Origin: Mycobacterium sp. IS-1742
GTDB taxonomy: Bacteria > Actinomycetota > Actinomycetes > Mycobacteriales > Mycobacteriaceae
Assembly (NCBI RefSeq): GCF_001500125.1
Contig: NZ_LQIV01000017.1
Span: 27,522-91,521, forward strand
DNA length: 64,000 nt
Direction: 5' to 3'
Position numbers and translations under genes: made by a program. The notes under the pieces were generated by a model. The model saw nothing but the letters and a program-made list of their open reading frames with translations, ran no database searches and was not told where the DNA came from. The number at the start of each line of letters is the position of its first letter. Position 1 is the first letter of the stretch. Of the stretch, positions 7,749-16,967 are shown piece by piece.

Positions 7749-9275
7749 GTGCATGGTGACATCATCGCCAAGGTGGCCCCCGACACCCCGCAGTCCATCG
7801 CCTATCCCGCGCCGGGCGCGCATCCGCACCGCGTCGACGAGGAGAAGCTCGACCCCCACGTCATCGTGTTGTTCGGCGCGACCGGCGATCTGGCGAAACG
7901 CAAACTGCTGCCCGGCATGGCGTACCTCGTGCAGTCCGCGCTGGCGCCCAAGATCCGCGTGGTCGCCACATCGCTCGAGGAGCTCAGCGGTGACGAGTTC
8001 CGGGCGCTGGCCCGCGAGGCCGTCGACGCGTTCGGCAATCACACGCTCTCCGACGAGGAGTGGGAGGGTTTCGCCTGCCGGATCTCCTACGTGCCGCAGA
8101 GCGCCGGGCCCGAGGCGCTCTCCTCGGCGGTGAAGGCGGCCGAAGCCGAACTCGGCCCCGACACGCGGCGGCTGCACTACCTGTCGGTGCCGCCCAAGGC
8201 GGCCACGGCCGTCATCACGATGCTCAGAGAATCCGACCTCGTCGACCGCTCGCGCGTGGTGATGGAGAAACCGTTCGGCACCGACCTGGCCAGCGCATGC
8301 GAACTGAACGCCTTCGTGCACGAGACCTTCGACGAGGCGCAGATCTTCCGCATCGACCATTTCCTCGGCAAGGAGGCCGCACAGAACATCCTGGCGTTCC
8401 GGTTCGCCAACGGGCTGTTCGAACCGATCTGGAACCGCAACTTCATCGACCACATTCAGATCGACATCCCGGAGAAGCTCGGCCTCGACCAGCGGGCCAA
8501 CTTCTACGAGAGCACCGGCGCCTTCAAGGACATGGTGGTGACCCACCTGCTGCAGGTGATGGCCTTCGTCGTGATGGAGCCGCCCACCGCGCTGGAGCCC
8601 AGGGCGATCAGCGAGGAGAAGAACAAGGTCTTCCGGTCGATGCTGCCGGTGGACCCGAAGAAGGTGATTCGCGGTCAGTACGTCGGCTACCGACGGGAGG
8701 AGGGTGTCGCACCGGATTCGGAGACCGAGACGTTCATCGCGATGCAGGTCGGCATCGACAACTGGCGCTGGGCCGGGGTGCCGATCTATCTGCGCACCGG
8801 CAAGCGGATGGCCGAGGGGCAGCGGATCATCTCGATCGCGTTCAAAGAGGCGCCGCGTTCGATGTTCCCGCCCGGCTCGGGCGTCGGGTCCCAGGGCCCG
8901 GACCATCTCACGTTCGACCTCGCCGACAACTCCAAGGTGTCGCTGTCGTTCTACGGCAAACGGCCGGGCCCGGGGATGAAACTCGACAAACTGTCCATGC
9001 AGTTCTCGACCCAGGAGACCGGGCGCGTCGGCGACGTGCTCGAGGCCTACGAACGCTTGATCCTCGACGCGATGCGCGGTGACCACACCCTGTTCACGAC
9101 GGCCGCGGGCATCGAATCACTGTGGGAGCGTTCGGCTCCGTTGCTCGAGGACCCGCCGCCGGTGAAGGTCTATCAACCCGGCACCTGGGGCCCCAACGCC
9201 ATTCACCAGCTGATCGCACCCAACGCGTGGCGGCTGCCGTTCGAACGCGAATGGCGGGAGAAGAAGACGGAGTAG
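7749..9275 (+). CDS. zwf: Glucose-6-phosphate 1-dehydrogenase
   Basis: Oxidises glucose 6-phosphate to 6-phosphogluconolactone and opens the oxidative pentose phosphate pathway. 508 residues, a typical length. The N-terminal coenzyme motif GATGDLAKRKL starts at residue 43, MEKPFG is at 172-177 and the substrate signature RIDHFLGKE is at 201-209. GTG 7749 is the first start that keeps a short N-terminal extension before the Rossmann fold. It stands alone, without the usual tkt-tal-zwf-opcA neighbours, so it may be the second mycobacterial copy; F420-dependent G6PD is a different enzyme. Confidence 0.93.
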   Translation: MHGDIIAKVAPDTPQSIAYPAPGAHPHRVDEEKLDPHVIVLFGATGDLAKRKLLPGMAYLVQSALAPKIRVVATSLEELSGDEFRALAREAVDAFGNHTLSDEEWEGFACRISYVPQSAGPEALSSAVKAAEAELGPDTRRLHYLSVPPKAATAVITMLRESDLVDRSRVVMEKPFGTDLASACELNAFVHETFDEAQIFRIDHFLGKEAAQNILAFRFANGLFEPIWNRNFIDHIQIDIPEKLGLDQRANFYESTGAFKDMVVTHLLQVMAFVVMEPPTALEPRAISEEKNKVFRSMLPVDPKKVIRGQYVGYRREEGVAPDSETETFIAMQVGIDNWRWAGVPIYLRTGKRMAEGQRIISIAFKEAPRSMFPPGSGVGSQGPDHLTFDLADNSKVSLSFYGKRPGPGMKLDKLSMQFSTQETGRVGDVLEAYERLILDAMRGDHTLFTTAAGIESLWERSAPLLEDPPPVKVYQPGTWGPNAIHQLIAPNAWRLPFEREWREKKTE

Positions 9276-9321
9276 GCGCGTCCTCACCCGCCGGAGCGCT
9301 GCTGGTGGCAGGGTCGTCGGC

Positions 9322-11232
9322 ATGGATTCGAAGCCACCGAGCGCGGCCATCGACGCGGCGCACAGGGATCACCTGAGTACGCTGCCATTTGCCGACAGAA
9401 GGGATTTCGACGACGCCGACCGCGGCTTCCTCGCCGCACTCGAACCGTGCGTGGTGACCGCCGCCGACGGGCGGGTGGTGTGGGACAACGACGCCTACGC
9501 CTTCCTCGGCGGGGACGAGGCGCCGGCGTCGGTGCACCCCAGCCTGTGGCGGCAGTCCCGGCTCGCCGCCAAACAGGGTCTGTACGAGGTGGTCGGGGCG
9601 AGCGGAGCGACGGGAGATGACCGGGCGGGTATCTATCAGGTGCGCGGGCTCGATCTGTCGAACATCACGTTCGTCGAAGGGGACACGGGCGTCATCGTCA
9701 TCGATCCGCTGGTGTGCACGGAGACCGCCGCCGCCGCGCTGGCGCTGTACCGCGCGCACCGCGGCGAGCGCGCGGTCCGGGCGGTCATCTACACCCACAG
9801 CCACGTCGACCACTTCGGCGGTGTGCTCGGCGTGACCAGCCAGGCCGAGGTCGACGCCGGCGCCGTCGTGATCATCGCGCCGGAGCACTTCACCGAACAC
9901 GCGGTGCAGGAGAACGTCTACGCCGGCACCGCGATGGCCCGCCGGGCGGCCTACATGTACGGCACCGTGCTGCAGCGCGGCGTACGCGGCCAGGTCGGCT
10001 GCGGGCTCGGCCAGGCGCCGTCGACCGGTGAGGTCGCGCTGATCGTGCCGACCGTCGACATCCGCACGACCGGTGAGACCCATACCGTCGACGGCGTCGA
10101 GATCGAGTTCCAGATGGCGCCCGGCACCGAGGCTCCCGCCGAGATGCACTTCTATTTCCCGAAGTTCCGTGCGCTGTGTATGGCGGAGAACGCCACCCAC
10201 AACCTGCACAATCTGCTGACGCTGCGCGGCGCGCTGGTGCGCGACCCGCACGGCTGGGCCGGTTACCTCACCGAGGCCATCGACGCGTTCGCCGACCGCG
10301 CCGATGTGGTGTTCGCCTCCCACCACTGGCCGACCTGGGGACGCGAACGCATCGTGGAGTTCCTGTCCCTGCAACGGGATCTGTACGCGTACCTGCACGA
10401 CCAGACCTTGCGCCTGCTCAACCAGGGCCACACGGGCATCGAGATCGCCGAGACCTTCGCACTGCCTCCCGCGCTCGAGAAGGCCTGGCACGCACATGGT
10501 TACTACGGTTCGGTCAGCCACAACGTCAAGGCGGTCTACCAGCGCTACATGGGCTGGTTCGACGGCAACCCCGGCCGGCTGTGGCAGCACCCGCCCGCGG
10601 CCGCCGGGCCGCGCTACGTCGCGGCGATGGGCGGGTTGGACCGGGTGGTCGAGCTGGCCCGGGCCGCCTTCGATGACGGTGACTTCCGTTGGGCGGCAAC
10701 GTTGCTCGATCATGCCATCTTCACCGACGAACACCACGCCGACGCGCGTGATCTGTACGCCGACACACTGGAGCAACTCGCATACGGGGCGGAGAACGCC
10801 GTCTGGCGCAACTTCTTCCTGTCCGGTACGACCGAACTGCGCGAGGGCAACTTCGGGACCCCCACCCAGGCGACGTCGCCGACGGTGCTCGCGCAGCTCA
10901 CCCCCGAGCAGATGTTCGACGCTCTGGCGATCAACGTGGACGGTCCGCGGGCGTGGGACCTCGACGTGGCGGTCGACGTGACGTTCGCCGACACCGGCGA
11001 CAACCACCGGCTGACACTGCGCAACGGTGTTCTGGTGCACCGCAAGACGTCCGCGGACCGGGACAGTGCGCAGGCCACCATCCGGCTGTCGAACAAGCTG
11101 CGGCTGCTCGCCTACGCCGCGGGCGACACCGCATCGCCCGGCGTCGAAATCGACGGCGACGAGGCGGCGCTGGCGAACATCGTGGGCGTCCTGGACCGGC
11201 CCGATCCGGGATTCGACATCGTCACGCCCTGA
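9322..11232 (+). CDS. Alkyl sulfatase-like metallo-beta-lactamase-fold hydrolase (Rv3762c type)
   Basis: 636 residues. An N-terminal metallo-beta-lactamase domain carries THSHVDHFGG (His159, His161, Asp163, His164), followed by the dimerisation region with SHHWPTWG and LYAYLHDQTLRLLNQGHTG, and a C-terminal SCP2-like domain (EQMFDALAINVDGPRAW onward). This three-domain plan is that of the SdsA1 alkyl sulfatase group, which cleaves sulfate from long-chain alkyl sulfates. There is no obvious signal peptide. It is the ortholog by position of Rv3762c. Confidence 0.88.
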   Translation: MDSKPPSAAIDAAHRDHLSTLPFADRRDFDDADRGFLAALEPCVVTAADGRVVWDNDAYAFLGGDEAPASVHPSLWRQSRLAAKQGLYEVVGASGATGDDRAGIYQVRGLDLSNITFVEGDTGVIVIDPLVCTETAAAALALYRAHRGERAVRAVIYTHSHVDHFGGVLGVTSQAEVDAGAVVIIAPEHFTEHAVQENVYAGTAMARRAAYMYGTVLQRGVRGQVGCGLGQAPSTGEVALIVPTVDIRTTGETHTVDGVEIEFQMAPGTEAPAEMHFYFPKFRALCMAENATHNLHNLLTLRGALVRDPHGWAGYLTEAIDAFADRADVVFASHHWPTWGRERIVEFLSLQRDLYAYLHDQTLRLLNQGHTGIEIAETFALPPALEKAWHAHGYYGSVSHNVKAVYQRYMGWFDGNPGRLWQHPPAAAGPRYVAAMGGLDRVVELARAAFDDGDFRWAATLLDHAIFTDEHHADARDLYADTLEQLAYGAENAVWRNFFLSGTTELREGNFGTPTQATSPTVLAQLTPEQMFDALAINVDGPRAWDLDVAVDVTFADTGDNHRLTLRNGVLVHRKTSADRDSAQATIRLSNKLRLLAYAAGDTASPGVEIDGDEAALANIVGVLDRPDPGFDIVTP

Positions 11233-11248
11233 TCCGTCACGCCGCGAC

Positions 11249-12013
11249 TCAGGGGATGCCGCCGTCGGCGCGCAGGATCGAACCCGTCGTGAAGCTCGAC
11301 GCGTCCGACATGAGGAACAACGCGGCGCCGACGATCTCGCCCGGTTGGCCGGCCCGCTGCAGCGCGGAGTGACCGAACGGGTTGGACTCACCGCCGGTGA
11401 ACGTCCACGCCTTGCTGATGTCGGTGAGGAACGGCCCGGGCATCAGCGTGTTGACCCGCACGGTGGGTCCGTAGGCCTGCGCCAGGGCCTCGGTCATCGC
11501 GTTCAGGCCGGCCTTGGACGCCGCGTAGGGGATGAACGACGGGTGCGGCCGCAGGGAGCCGTGCGTGCTGACGTTGATGATCGACCCGCCACCATCGGCG
11601 ACCATGCGCTCACCGGCCAGCACCGACAACCGGAACGGGCCCTTGAGGTTCAGGTTCACCACCGCGTCGAACAGCTTCTCGGTGACGCTGCCCAACGAGT
11701 CGTACAGCGGCGACATCCCGGCATTGTTGACCAGCACGTCGAGCTTCCCGAACCGCTCGTACACCGCGTCGACGAGGCCGTCGAGCTGATCCCAGCGGCC
11801 GACGTGCACCGCATGGGCCATGGCCTCCCGGCCCGTCGAGGCGGTGATCTCCGCGGCGGTCGCCTCACACGTCTCGAGCGAGCGGCTCGCGATCACCACG
11901 TCGGCTCCGCACCGGGCCGCACCGAACGCGATCTCGCGGCCCAGGCCGCGGCTGCCGCCGGTCACCACCACCACCCGGTCGGTCAGATCGAACAGATCGT
12001 CGGCATAACCCAT
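11249..12013 (-). CDS. Short-chain dehydrogenase/reductase
   Basis: 254-residue SDR starting at ATG 12013 (MGYADDLFDLTDRVVVV). Visible motifs are the coenzyme loop TGGSRGLG, NNAG, catalytic Ser in NVSTHG and the YAASK active site. An R after the second strand (ASRS) suggests NADP(H). The substrate is unknown. It is divergent from the phosphatase gene, their starts being about 20 bases apart. Confidence 0.88.
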   Translation of the reverse strand: MGYADDLFDLTDRVVVVTGGSRGLGREIAFGAARCGADVVIASRSLETCEATAAEITASTGREAMAHAVHVGRWDQLDGLVDAVYERFGKLDVLVNNAGMSPLYDSLGSVTEKLFDAVVNLNLKGPFRLSVLAGERMVADGGGSIINVSTHGSLRPHPSFIPYAASKAGLNAMTEALAQAYGPTVRVNTLMPGPFLTDISKAWTFTGGESNPFGHSALQRAGQPGEIVGAALFLMSDASSFTTGSILRADGGIP

Positions 12014-12032
12014 GGGCCCATATGGTGTCACG

Positions 12033-12644
12033 GTGCAATTGCTTTTGGTCAGACATGCGCTGCCGTTGCGTAGCGAACCCGGTCAGGGGTCCGACCCGGA
12101 CCTCTCCGAAGAAGGATTCGAACAGGCCAAACGGCTGCCCGACGCGCTGGCCCGGTTCCGGGTCGCGCGATTGGTGAGCAGCCCGCAACGGCGCGCGGTG
12201 CAGACCGCGCAGCCCGTGGCCGACGCGCTGGGCCTCGCGGTCGAGGTCGACGAGCGCCTCGCCGAATACGACCGCGACCTGCCGCACTACATCCCGATCG
12301 AGCAGATCGCGAAGGAAAACCCGCAGGAGCTCGAGCGTCTGATGAGCGGCAGGCTGCCCAGCGGGGTCGACGAGGACGCGTTCACCGCGCGCATCTTCGC
12401 CGCCGTGGACGACCTCGTGGCCGGCGCCCGGCGGGAGGACACCGTCGCGGTGTTCAGCCACGGCGGGGTGATCAACGCGCTGCTGCACCGCGTGCTGCGC
12501 ACCGAGAAACTGCTCTCGTTCAACGTCGACTACGCCTCGGTGACCCGGCTGCTGTGGTCGTCACGGGCCGGGCAGCTGGCGGTGGCATCGGTCAACGGGA
12601 CCGAGCACGTATGGGACCTGCTGCCCCGAAACCTGCGGTGGTAG
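12033..12644 (+). CDS. Histidine phosphatase (phosphoglycerate-mutase fold)
   Basis: 203 residues from GTG 12033. The catalytic RHA motif is at the N-terminus (LLLVRHALPLRSEPG), the second Arg block is SSPQRRAVQTAQ, Glu is in ERLAEYD, and the second catalytic His is in FSHGGVINALLH. This fits a broad-specificity acid phosphatase of branch 1. The APH-like kinase gene follows by 10 bases and is probably in the same unit. Confidence 0.85.
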   Translation: MQLLLVRHALPLRSEPGQGSDPDLSEEGFEQAKRLPDALARFRVARLVSSPQRRAVQTAQPVADALGLAVEVDERLAEYDRDLPHYIPIEQIAKENPQELERLMSGRLPSGVDEDAFTARIFAAVDDLVAGARREDTVAVFSHGGVINALLHRVLRTEKLLSFNVDYASVTRLLWSSRAGQLAVASVNGTEHVWDLLPRNLRW

Positions 12645-12654
12645 ACATTTCGCC

Positions 12655-13671
12655 ATGACGTCTTCCACCCTCGACGGGCTCGACCTCGGCGCACTCGACC
12701 GCCATCTGCGTGCCGAAGGCATCGCCCGCAGCGGCGAGCTTCGGGCCGAACTGATCGCGGGCGGCCGCTCCAACCTGACATTCCTGGTGTCCGACGACGC
12801 GTCGAAGTGGGTGCTGCGCCGCCCGCCGCTGCACGGCCTGACCCCGTCGGCGCACGACATGGCCCGCGAGTACCGCGTGGTGGCCGCGCTCGCCGACACC
12901 GCCGTCCCGGTGGCCCGCGCGGTCACGATGCGCAACGACGACTCCGTCCTCGGTGCCCCGTTCCAGATGGTCGAACACGTCGAGGGTCGCGTGGTACGCA
13001 CCGCCGACGAACTGCAGGCGCTCGGTGACGTCGCGACGCTGCACTCCTGCGTCGACGAGCTGATCCGGGTGCTGGCCGAACTGCACGCGGTCGATCCGGC
13101 CGCTGTCGGCCTCGGTGATTTCGGCAAGCCCAACGGGTACCTCGGACGTCAGGTCAAGCGGTGGGGGTCGCAGTGGGGGCATGTGCGTCTCGACGACGAT
13201 CCGCGCGACGCCGACGTGCACCGGCTGCACGCCGCGCTCGGCGAACGGGTGCCCGCCGAGAGCCGCGCGTCGATCGTGCACGGCGACTACCGCATCGACA
13301 ACACGATCCTCGACGCGACGGACGCCACGACGGTGCGGGCGGTGCTGGACTGGGAGATGTCCACGCTGGGCGATCCGCTCAGCGATGCGGCGCTGATGTG
13401 TGTGTACCGCAACCCGATGTTCAACTACGTGCACACCGATGCGGCGTGGACCTCGGAATTGCTGCCGACCGGTGACGAGATGGCGCAGCGCTACGCGACG
13501 GTGTCGGGTCAGCAACTCGCGCACTGGGACTTCTACATGGCGTTGGCGTACTTCAAGCTGGCGATCATCGCCGCGGGCATCGCGTTCCGCGCCCGGATGG
13601 GTGGTATCGGGGACAACGTGGGCGAGGCCGTCGGCCCGCTGATCGCGGCGGGACTGGACGCGCTCGACTAG
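12655..13671 (+). CDS. fadE36: Aminoglycoside-phosphotransferase-like kinase ('FadE36' type)
   Basis: 338 residues with an APH/ACAD10-11 kinase fold: GGRSNLTFLV (nucleotide loop), catalytic IVHGDYRIDNTI (Brenner motif HGDxxxxN) and metal-binding LDWEMSTLGDPLSD. The M. tuberculosis homologue Rv3761c carries the name FadE36, acyl-CoA dehydrogenase, but I see no flavin-dependent acyl-CoA dehydrogenase features here. Mammalian ACAD10/11 use a similar kinase domain on 4-hydroxyacyl-CoA, which is a reasonable lead for its role. Follows the histidine phosphatase gene by 10 bases. Confidence 0.85.
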   Translation: MTSSTLDGLDLGALDRHLRAEGIARSGELRAELIAGGRSNLTFLVSDDASKWVLRRPPLHGLTPSAHDMAREYRVVAALADTAVPVARAVTMRNDDSVLGAPFQMVEHVEGRVVRTADELQALGDVATLHSCVDELIRVLAELHAVDPAAVGLGDFGKPNGYLGRQVKRWGSQWGHVRLDDDPRDADVHRLHAALGERVPAESRASIVHGDYRIDNTILDATDATTVRAVLDWEMSTLGDPLSDAALMCVYRNPMFNYVHTDAAWTSELLPTGDEMAQRYATVSGQQLAHWDFYMALAYFKLAIIAAGIAFRARMGGIGDNVGEAVGPLIAAGLDALD

Positions 13672-13681
13672 CGCTCCGGCA

Positions 13682-14068
13682 TCACCGCATCGCCGCCTTG
13701 TAGTTCTTCTTCGCCGCGCGCCGCAGCTGGAAGAGCCGTGCGGCCCCGGCGAGGGAGGCGATCAGGCCGCCGCACACCGCGGCCAACAGGATCGCCACAC
13801 CCACCGGCAGGCTCCAATGCCAGCCCAGGAAGGCGAGTTCCACCGATTCGGTGTTCTGGGCGATGAAGATCAGCAACACGATGAGGATGAGCAACCCGAC
13901 GATCACCGACGTCCAGACGGCGGCGGCGCGGGTGAAGTGGACCTTCTTCACCTCGGGCGGTGTGCGATCCGCGACGTTGTAGTCGCCCGGGACCGGGGGG
14001 CCGGGGTTCGGCGCGTCGTAGGGCTCCGGCTCACGCCCCGCTGACGGTCCGTACGGATCGGTGCTCAT
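13682..14068 (-). CDS. LapA/DUF1049-domain membrane protein (Rv3760-like)
   Basis: 128 residues. A Pro-rich cytoplasmic N-terminus (residues 1-45) is followed by two membrane helices (about 50-70 and 86-106), with the LapA signature FIAQNTESVELAFLGWHWSLPVG between them and a basic tail. LapA in E. coli is linked to LPS regulation; the role in mycobacteria is unknown. It is convergent with the kinase-like gene and divergent from proX. Confidence 0.8.
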   Translation of the reverse strand: MSTDPYGPSAGREPEPYDAPNPGPPVPGDYNVADRTPPEVKKVHFTRAAAVWTSVIVGLLILIVLLIFIAQNTESVELAFLGWHWSLPVGVAILLAAVCGGLIASLAGAARLFQLRRAAKKNYKAAMR

Positions 14069-14211
14069 AGCTCATCATTGCCCGCTGGGGCGGTTTGCGA
14101 AACCCCCGCGCGCACGCATCGCGGTGAGGCAAAGGACGGCGCGTCCCGCCGCATCCCGCTAGTGTCCGCAGGAGCCCACCGCACGAGCCAACCCGCCGAG
14201 AGGACTTCCGA

Positions 14212-15168
14212 ATGGCGAGCACGCGCAGACGCAGACGGGGTGTCATCCGATGGGTGGCACTGCTGGCCTCGGCGACGTTGGCACTGGCCGCCTGCGGCAG
14301 TTCCAACCCGCTCGGCGGCGGGGAGATCTCCGGTGACCTCAAGACGATCACCGTCGGGTCGGCCGACTTCACCGAATCCAAGATCATCGCCGAGATCTAC
14401 GCACAGGCGTTGGAGGCCAACGGTTTCCAGATCAGCAGACAGTTCGGCATCGGCAGCCGCGAGACGTACATCCCGGCCGTGCAGGACCACTCGATCGATC
14501 TGATTCCCGAATACACCGGAAACCTGTTGCAGTACTTCGACGAAGAGACCGACGTGACCACCCCGGACGCCGTCGTGCTCGGGTTGCTGCGCGCGCTGCC
14601 CGGCGACCTGTCGATCCTGTATCCCTCACCCGCCGAGGACAAGGACACCGTCGCGGTGTCGGCCGAGACTGCGCAGCGGTGGAACCTCAAGACGATCGCC
14701 GACCTCGCCGTCCATTCGCCGGAGGTGAAGTTCGGCGGCCCGTCGGAGTTCCTCAACCGGACCGAGGGTCTGCCCGGGCTCAAGGCGAAGTACGGCCTGG
14801 ACATCGCGCCCTCGAACTTCATCGCGATCAGCGACGGCGGCGGTCCGGCGACGGTGCGCGCCCTCACCGACGGGACGGTCACCGCCGCGAACATCTTCAG
14901 CACCTCACCGGCCATCGAGCAGAACAACCTGGTGGTGCTGGAGGATCCGAAGAACAACTTCCTGGCGGCCAACGTCGTGCCTCTGGTCGCTTCGCAGAAG
15001 AAGTCCGACGACCTCAAATCCGTCCTCGACGCGGTGAGCGCGAAGCTGACCACCGAGGGCCTCATCGAACTGAACTCCGCGGTCGAGGGCAACCGCGGTG
15101 TCGACCCCGACGAGGCCGCGCAGAAGTGGGTGGCCGACAACGGGTTCAACCAACCCCTGCGGAAGTAG
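14212..15168 (+). CDS. proX: Glycine betaine/choline-type ABC transporter, substrate-binding lipoprotein
   Basis: 318 residues. A basic N-terminus and lipobox ATLALAAC (Cys28) show membrane anchoring outside the cell. The mature part has the OpuCC/ProX-type pattern: ITVGSADFTESKIIAEIYAQ, SRETYIPAVQDHSIDLIPEYTGNLLQYF. It would capture a quaternary-ammonium or related compatible solute for the transporter encoded downstream. Start ATG with GAGAGGAC upstream; a TAGTGT hexamer at 14160-14165 may be the -10. First gene of proX-proV-proW-proZ. Confidence 0.9.
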   Translation: MASTRRRRRGVIRWVALLASATLALAACGSSNPLGGGEISGDLKTITVGSADFTESKIIAEIYAQALEANGFQISRQFGIGSRETYIPAVQDHSIDLIPEYTGNLLQYFDEETDVTTPDAVVLGLLRALPGDLSILYPSPAEDKDTVAVSAETAQRWNLKTIADLAVHSPEVKFGGPSEFLNRTEGLPGLKAKYGLDIAPSNFIAISDGGGPATVRALTDGTVTAANIFSTSPAIEQNNLVVLEDPKNNFLAANVVPLVASQKKSDDLKSVLDAVSAKLTTEGLIELNSAVEGNRGVDPDEAAQKWVADNGFNQPLRK

Positions 15169-15175
15169 GCGACCT

Positions 15176-16285
15176 GTGATCACGTTCTCCAACGTCACGA
15201 AGCGGTACCCGGACGGCACCGTCGCGGTCGACGACCTCAGCCTCGAGGTGCCCGAGGGCACGCTGACGGTGTTCGTCGGTCCCTCGGGCTGCGGCAAGAC
15301 CACCTCGATGCGGATGATCAACCGGATGATCGAGCCCACCTCGGGCACGCTGACCGTCGACGGGAACGACGTCACCCGGGTCGACGCCGTCAAACTCCGC
15401 CTGGGTATCGGATACGTCATTCAGAGCGCCGGGCTGATGCCGCACCTGCGGGTGGTCGACAACGTCGCGACGGTGCCGGTGCTGCGCGGCGAATCCCGCC
15501 GCAGCGCACGCAAGGCCGCGCTGGCGGTGATGGAACGCGTCGGCCTCGATCCCGCGTTGGGCGACCGGTATCCGGCTCAGCTGTCCGGCGGTCAACAGCA
15601 GCGCGTCGGGGTCGCCCGCGCACTGGCCGCCGACCCGCCGATCCTGCTGATGGACGAACCGTTCAGTGCCGTCGACCCGGTGGTCCGCGAGGAACTGCAG
15701 ACCGAGATCGTGCGGCTGCAGAACGAGCTGCGCAAGACGATCGTCTTCGTCACCCACGACATCGACGAGGCCATCAAACTCGGTGACAAGGTGGCCGTCT
15801 TCGGCCGCGGCGGGGTGCTGCTGCAGTACGACGCCCCGGCTCGGCTGCTGTCCAATCCGGCCGACGATGCGGTGGCCGGATTCGTCGGGGCCGACCGCGG
15901 TTACCGCGGGCTGCAGTTCTACCCCGCCACCGGTGCGGCCGGCCTGCCGCTGCACGACATCCGTCACGTCCGCGAATCCGAGATCGACGCACTGCGATTG
16001 GGGCCGGGGGACTGGGCGCTGGTCACCCGGCCCGACGGGACGCCGTACGCCTGGATCAACGCCGACGGTGTCGCGCTGCACCGCGAGGGGAGTTCGCTCT
16101 ACGACAGCACGATCGCCGGCGGTTCGCTGTTCCGGCCGGACGGCACGCTGCGGCTGGCGCTCGACGCCGCGCTGTCCTCGCCGTCGGGTCTCGGCGTCGC
16201 CGTCGACGAGGCCGGCCAGGTGATCGGCGGGGTGCGGGCCGACGACGTGCTCGCCGCGCTCGAGCGGCAACGGCAGGAGGCCTGA
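15176..16285 (+). CDS. proV: Compatible-solute ABC transporter, ATP-binding subunit
   Basis: 369 residues from GTG 15176. Walker A GPSGCGKT, signature [10 protein letters not shown], Walker B ILLMDEPF and the switch His in FVTHDIDEA are all present. After residue 240 the C-terminal part resembles a degenerate CBS pair (ESEIDALRLGPGDWALV, GVAVDEAGQVIGGV), which in OpuA-type systems senses ionic strength. Seven bases separate it from proX and four from proW. Confidence 0.92.
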   Translation: MITFSNVTKRYPDGTVAVDDLSLEVPEGTLTVFVGPSGCGKTTSMRMINRMIEPTSGTLTVDGNDVTRVDAVKLRLGIGYVIQSAGLMPHLRVVDNVATVPVLRGESRRSARKAALAVMERVGLDPALGDRYPAQLSGGQQQRVGVARALAADPPILLMDEPFSAVDPVVREELQTEIVRLQNELRKTIVFVTHDIDEAIKLGDKVAVFGRGGVLLQYDAPARLLSNPADDAVAGFVGADRGYRGLQFYPATGAAGLPLHDIRHVRESEIDALRLGPGDWALVTRPDGTPYAWINADGVALHREGSSLYDSTIAGGSLFRPDGTLRLALDAALSSPSGLGVAVDEAGQVIGGVRADDVLAALERQRQEA

Positions 16286-16289
16286 CGCC

Positions 16290-16967
16290 GTGCGCTACCT
16301 GCTGACCCACCTCGACGACCTGTGGGCGCTCACGGTGATCCACCTGCGGCTGTCGCTGATCCCGATCGTGCTCGGGCTGGTGATCGCCGTGCCTCTCGGC
16401 GCGCTGGTGCAGCGCACCACGGCGCTCCGACGGTTGACCACGGTCACCGCGAGCATCATCTTCACTATCCCGTCGCTCGCGCTGTTCGTGGTGCTGCCAC
16501 TGGTCATCCCGACCCGCATCCTCGACGAGGCCAACGTGATCGTCGCGCTGACGCTCTACACCGTCGCCCTGCTGGTGCGCGCGGTGCCCGAGGCGCTCGA
16601 CGCGGTGTCGCCCGCCGTGCTCGACGCCGCCACCGCAGTCGGGTACCGACCGCTCACGCGGATGCTCAAAGTCGAACTGCCCCTTGCTGTTCCCGTGCTG
16701 ATCGCCAGCCTGCGCGTGGTCGCGGTCACCAACATCTCGATGGTGTCGGTCGGTTCGGTGATCGGCGTCGGCGGGCTCGGCACCTGGTTCACCGAGGGGT
16801 ACCAGGCCAACAAGAGCGACCAGATCGTCGCCGGCATCATCGCGATCTTCGTGCTGGCCGTCGTGATCGACACCCTGATCATGCTGATCGGCAGGGCGCT
16901 GACGCCGTGGACGAGAGCGTCCGGAGCCGCCCGGCCGGCCCGGCGGAAGGCGGGGGCGGCCGCGTGA
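16290..16967 (+). CDS. proW: Compatible-solute ABC transporter permease 1
   Basis: 225 residues, five to six predicted membrane helices. The EAA loop lies in DAATAVGYRPLTRMLKVELPLAVPVL. GTG start 16290 four bases after proV. The stop overlaps the proZ start as GTGA, so the two permeases are translationally coupled and probably form a heterodimer. Confidence 0.9.
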   Translation: MRYLLTHLDDLWALTVIHLRLSLIPIVLGLVIAVPLGALVQRTTALRRLTTVTASIIFTIPSLALFVVLPLVIPTRILDEANVIVALTLYTVALLVRAVPEALDAVSPAVLDAATAVGYRPLTRMLKVELPLAVPVLIASLRVVAVTNISMVSVGSVIGVGGLGTWFTEGYQANKSDQIVAGIIAIFVLAVVIDTLIMLIGRALTPWTRASGAARPARRKAGAAA

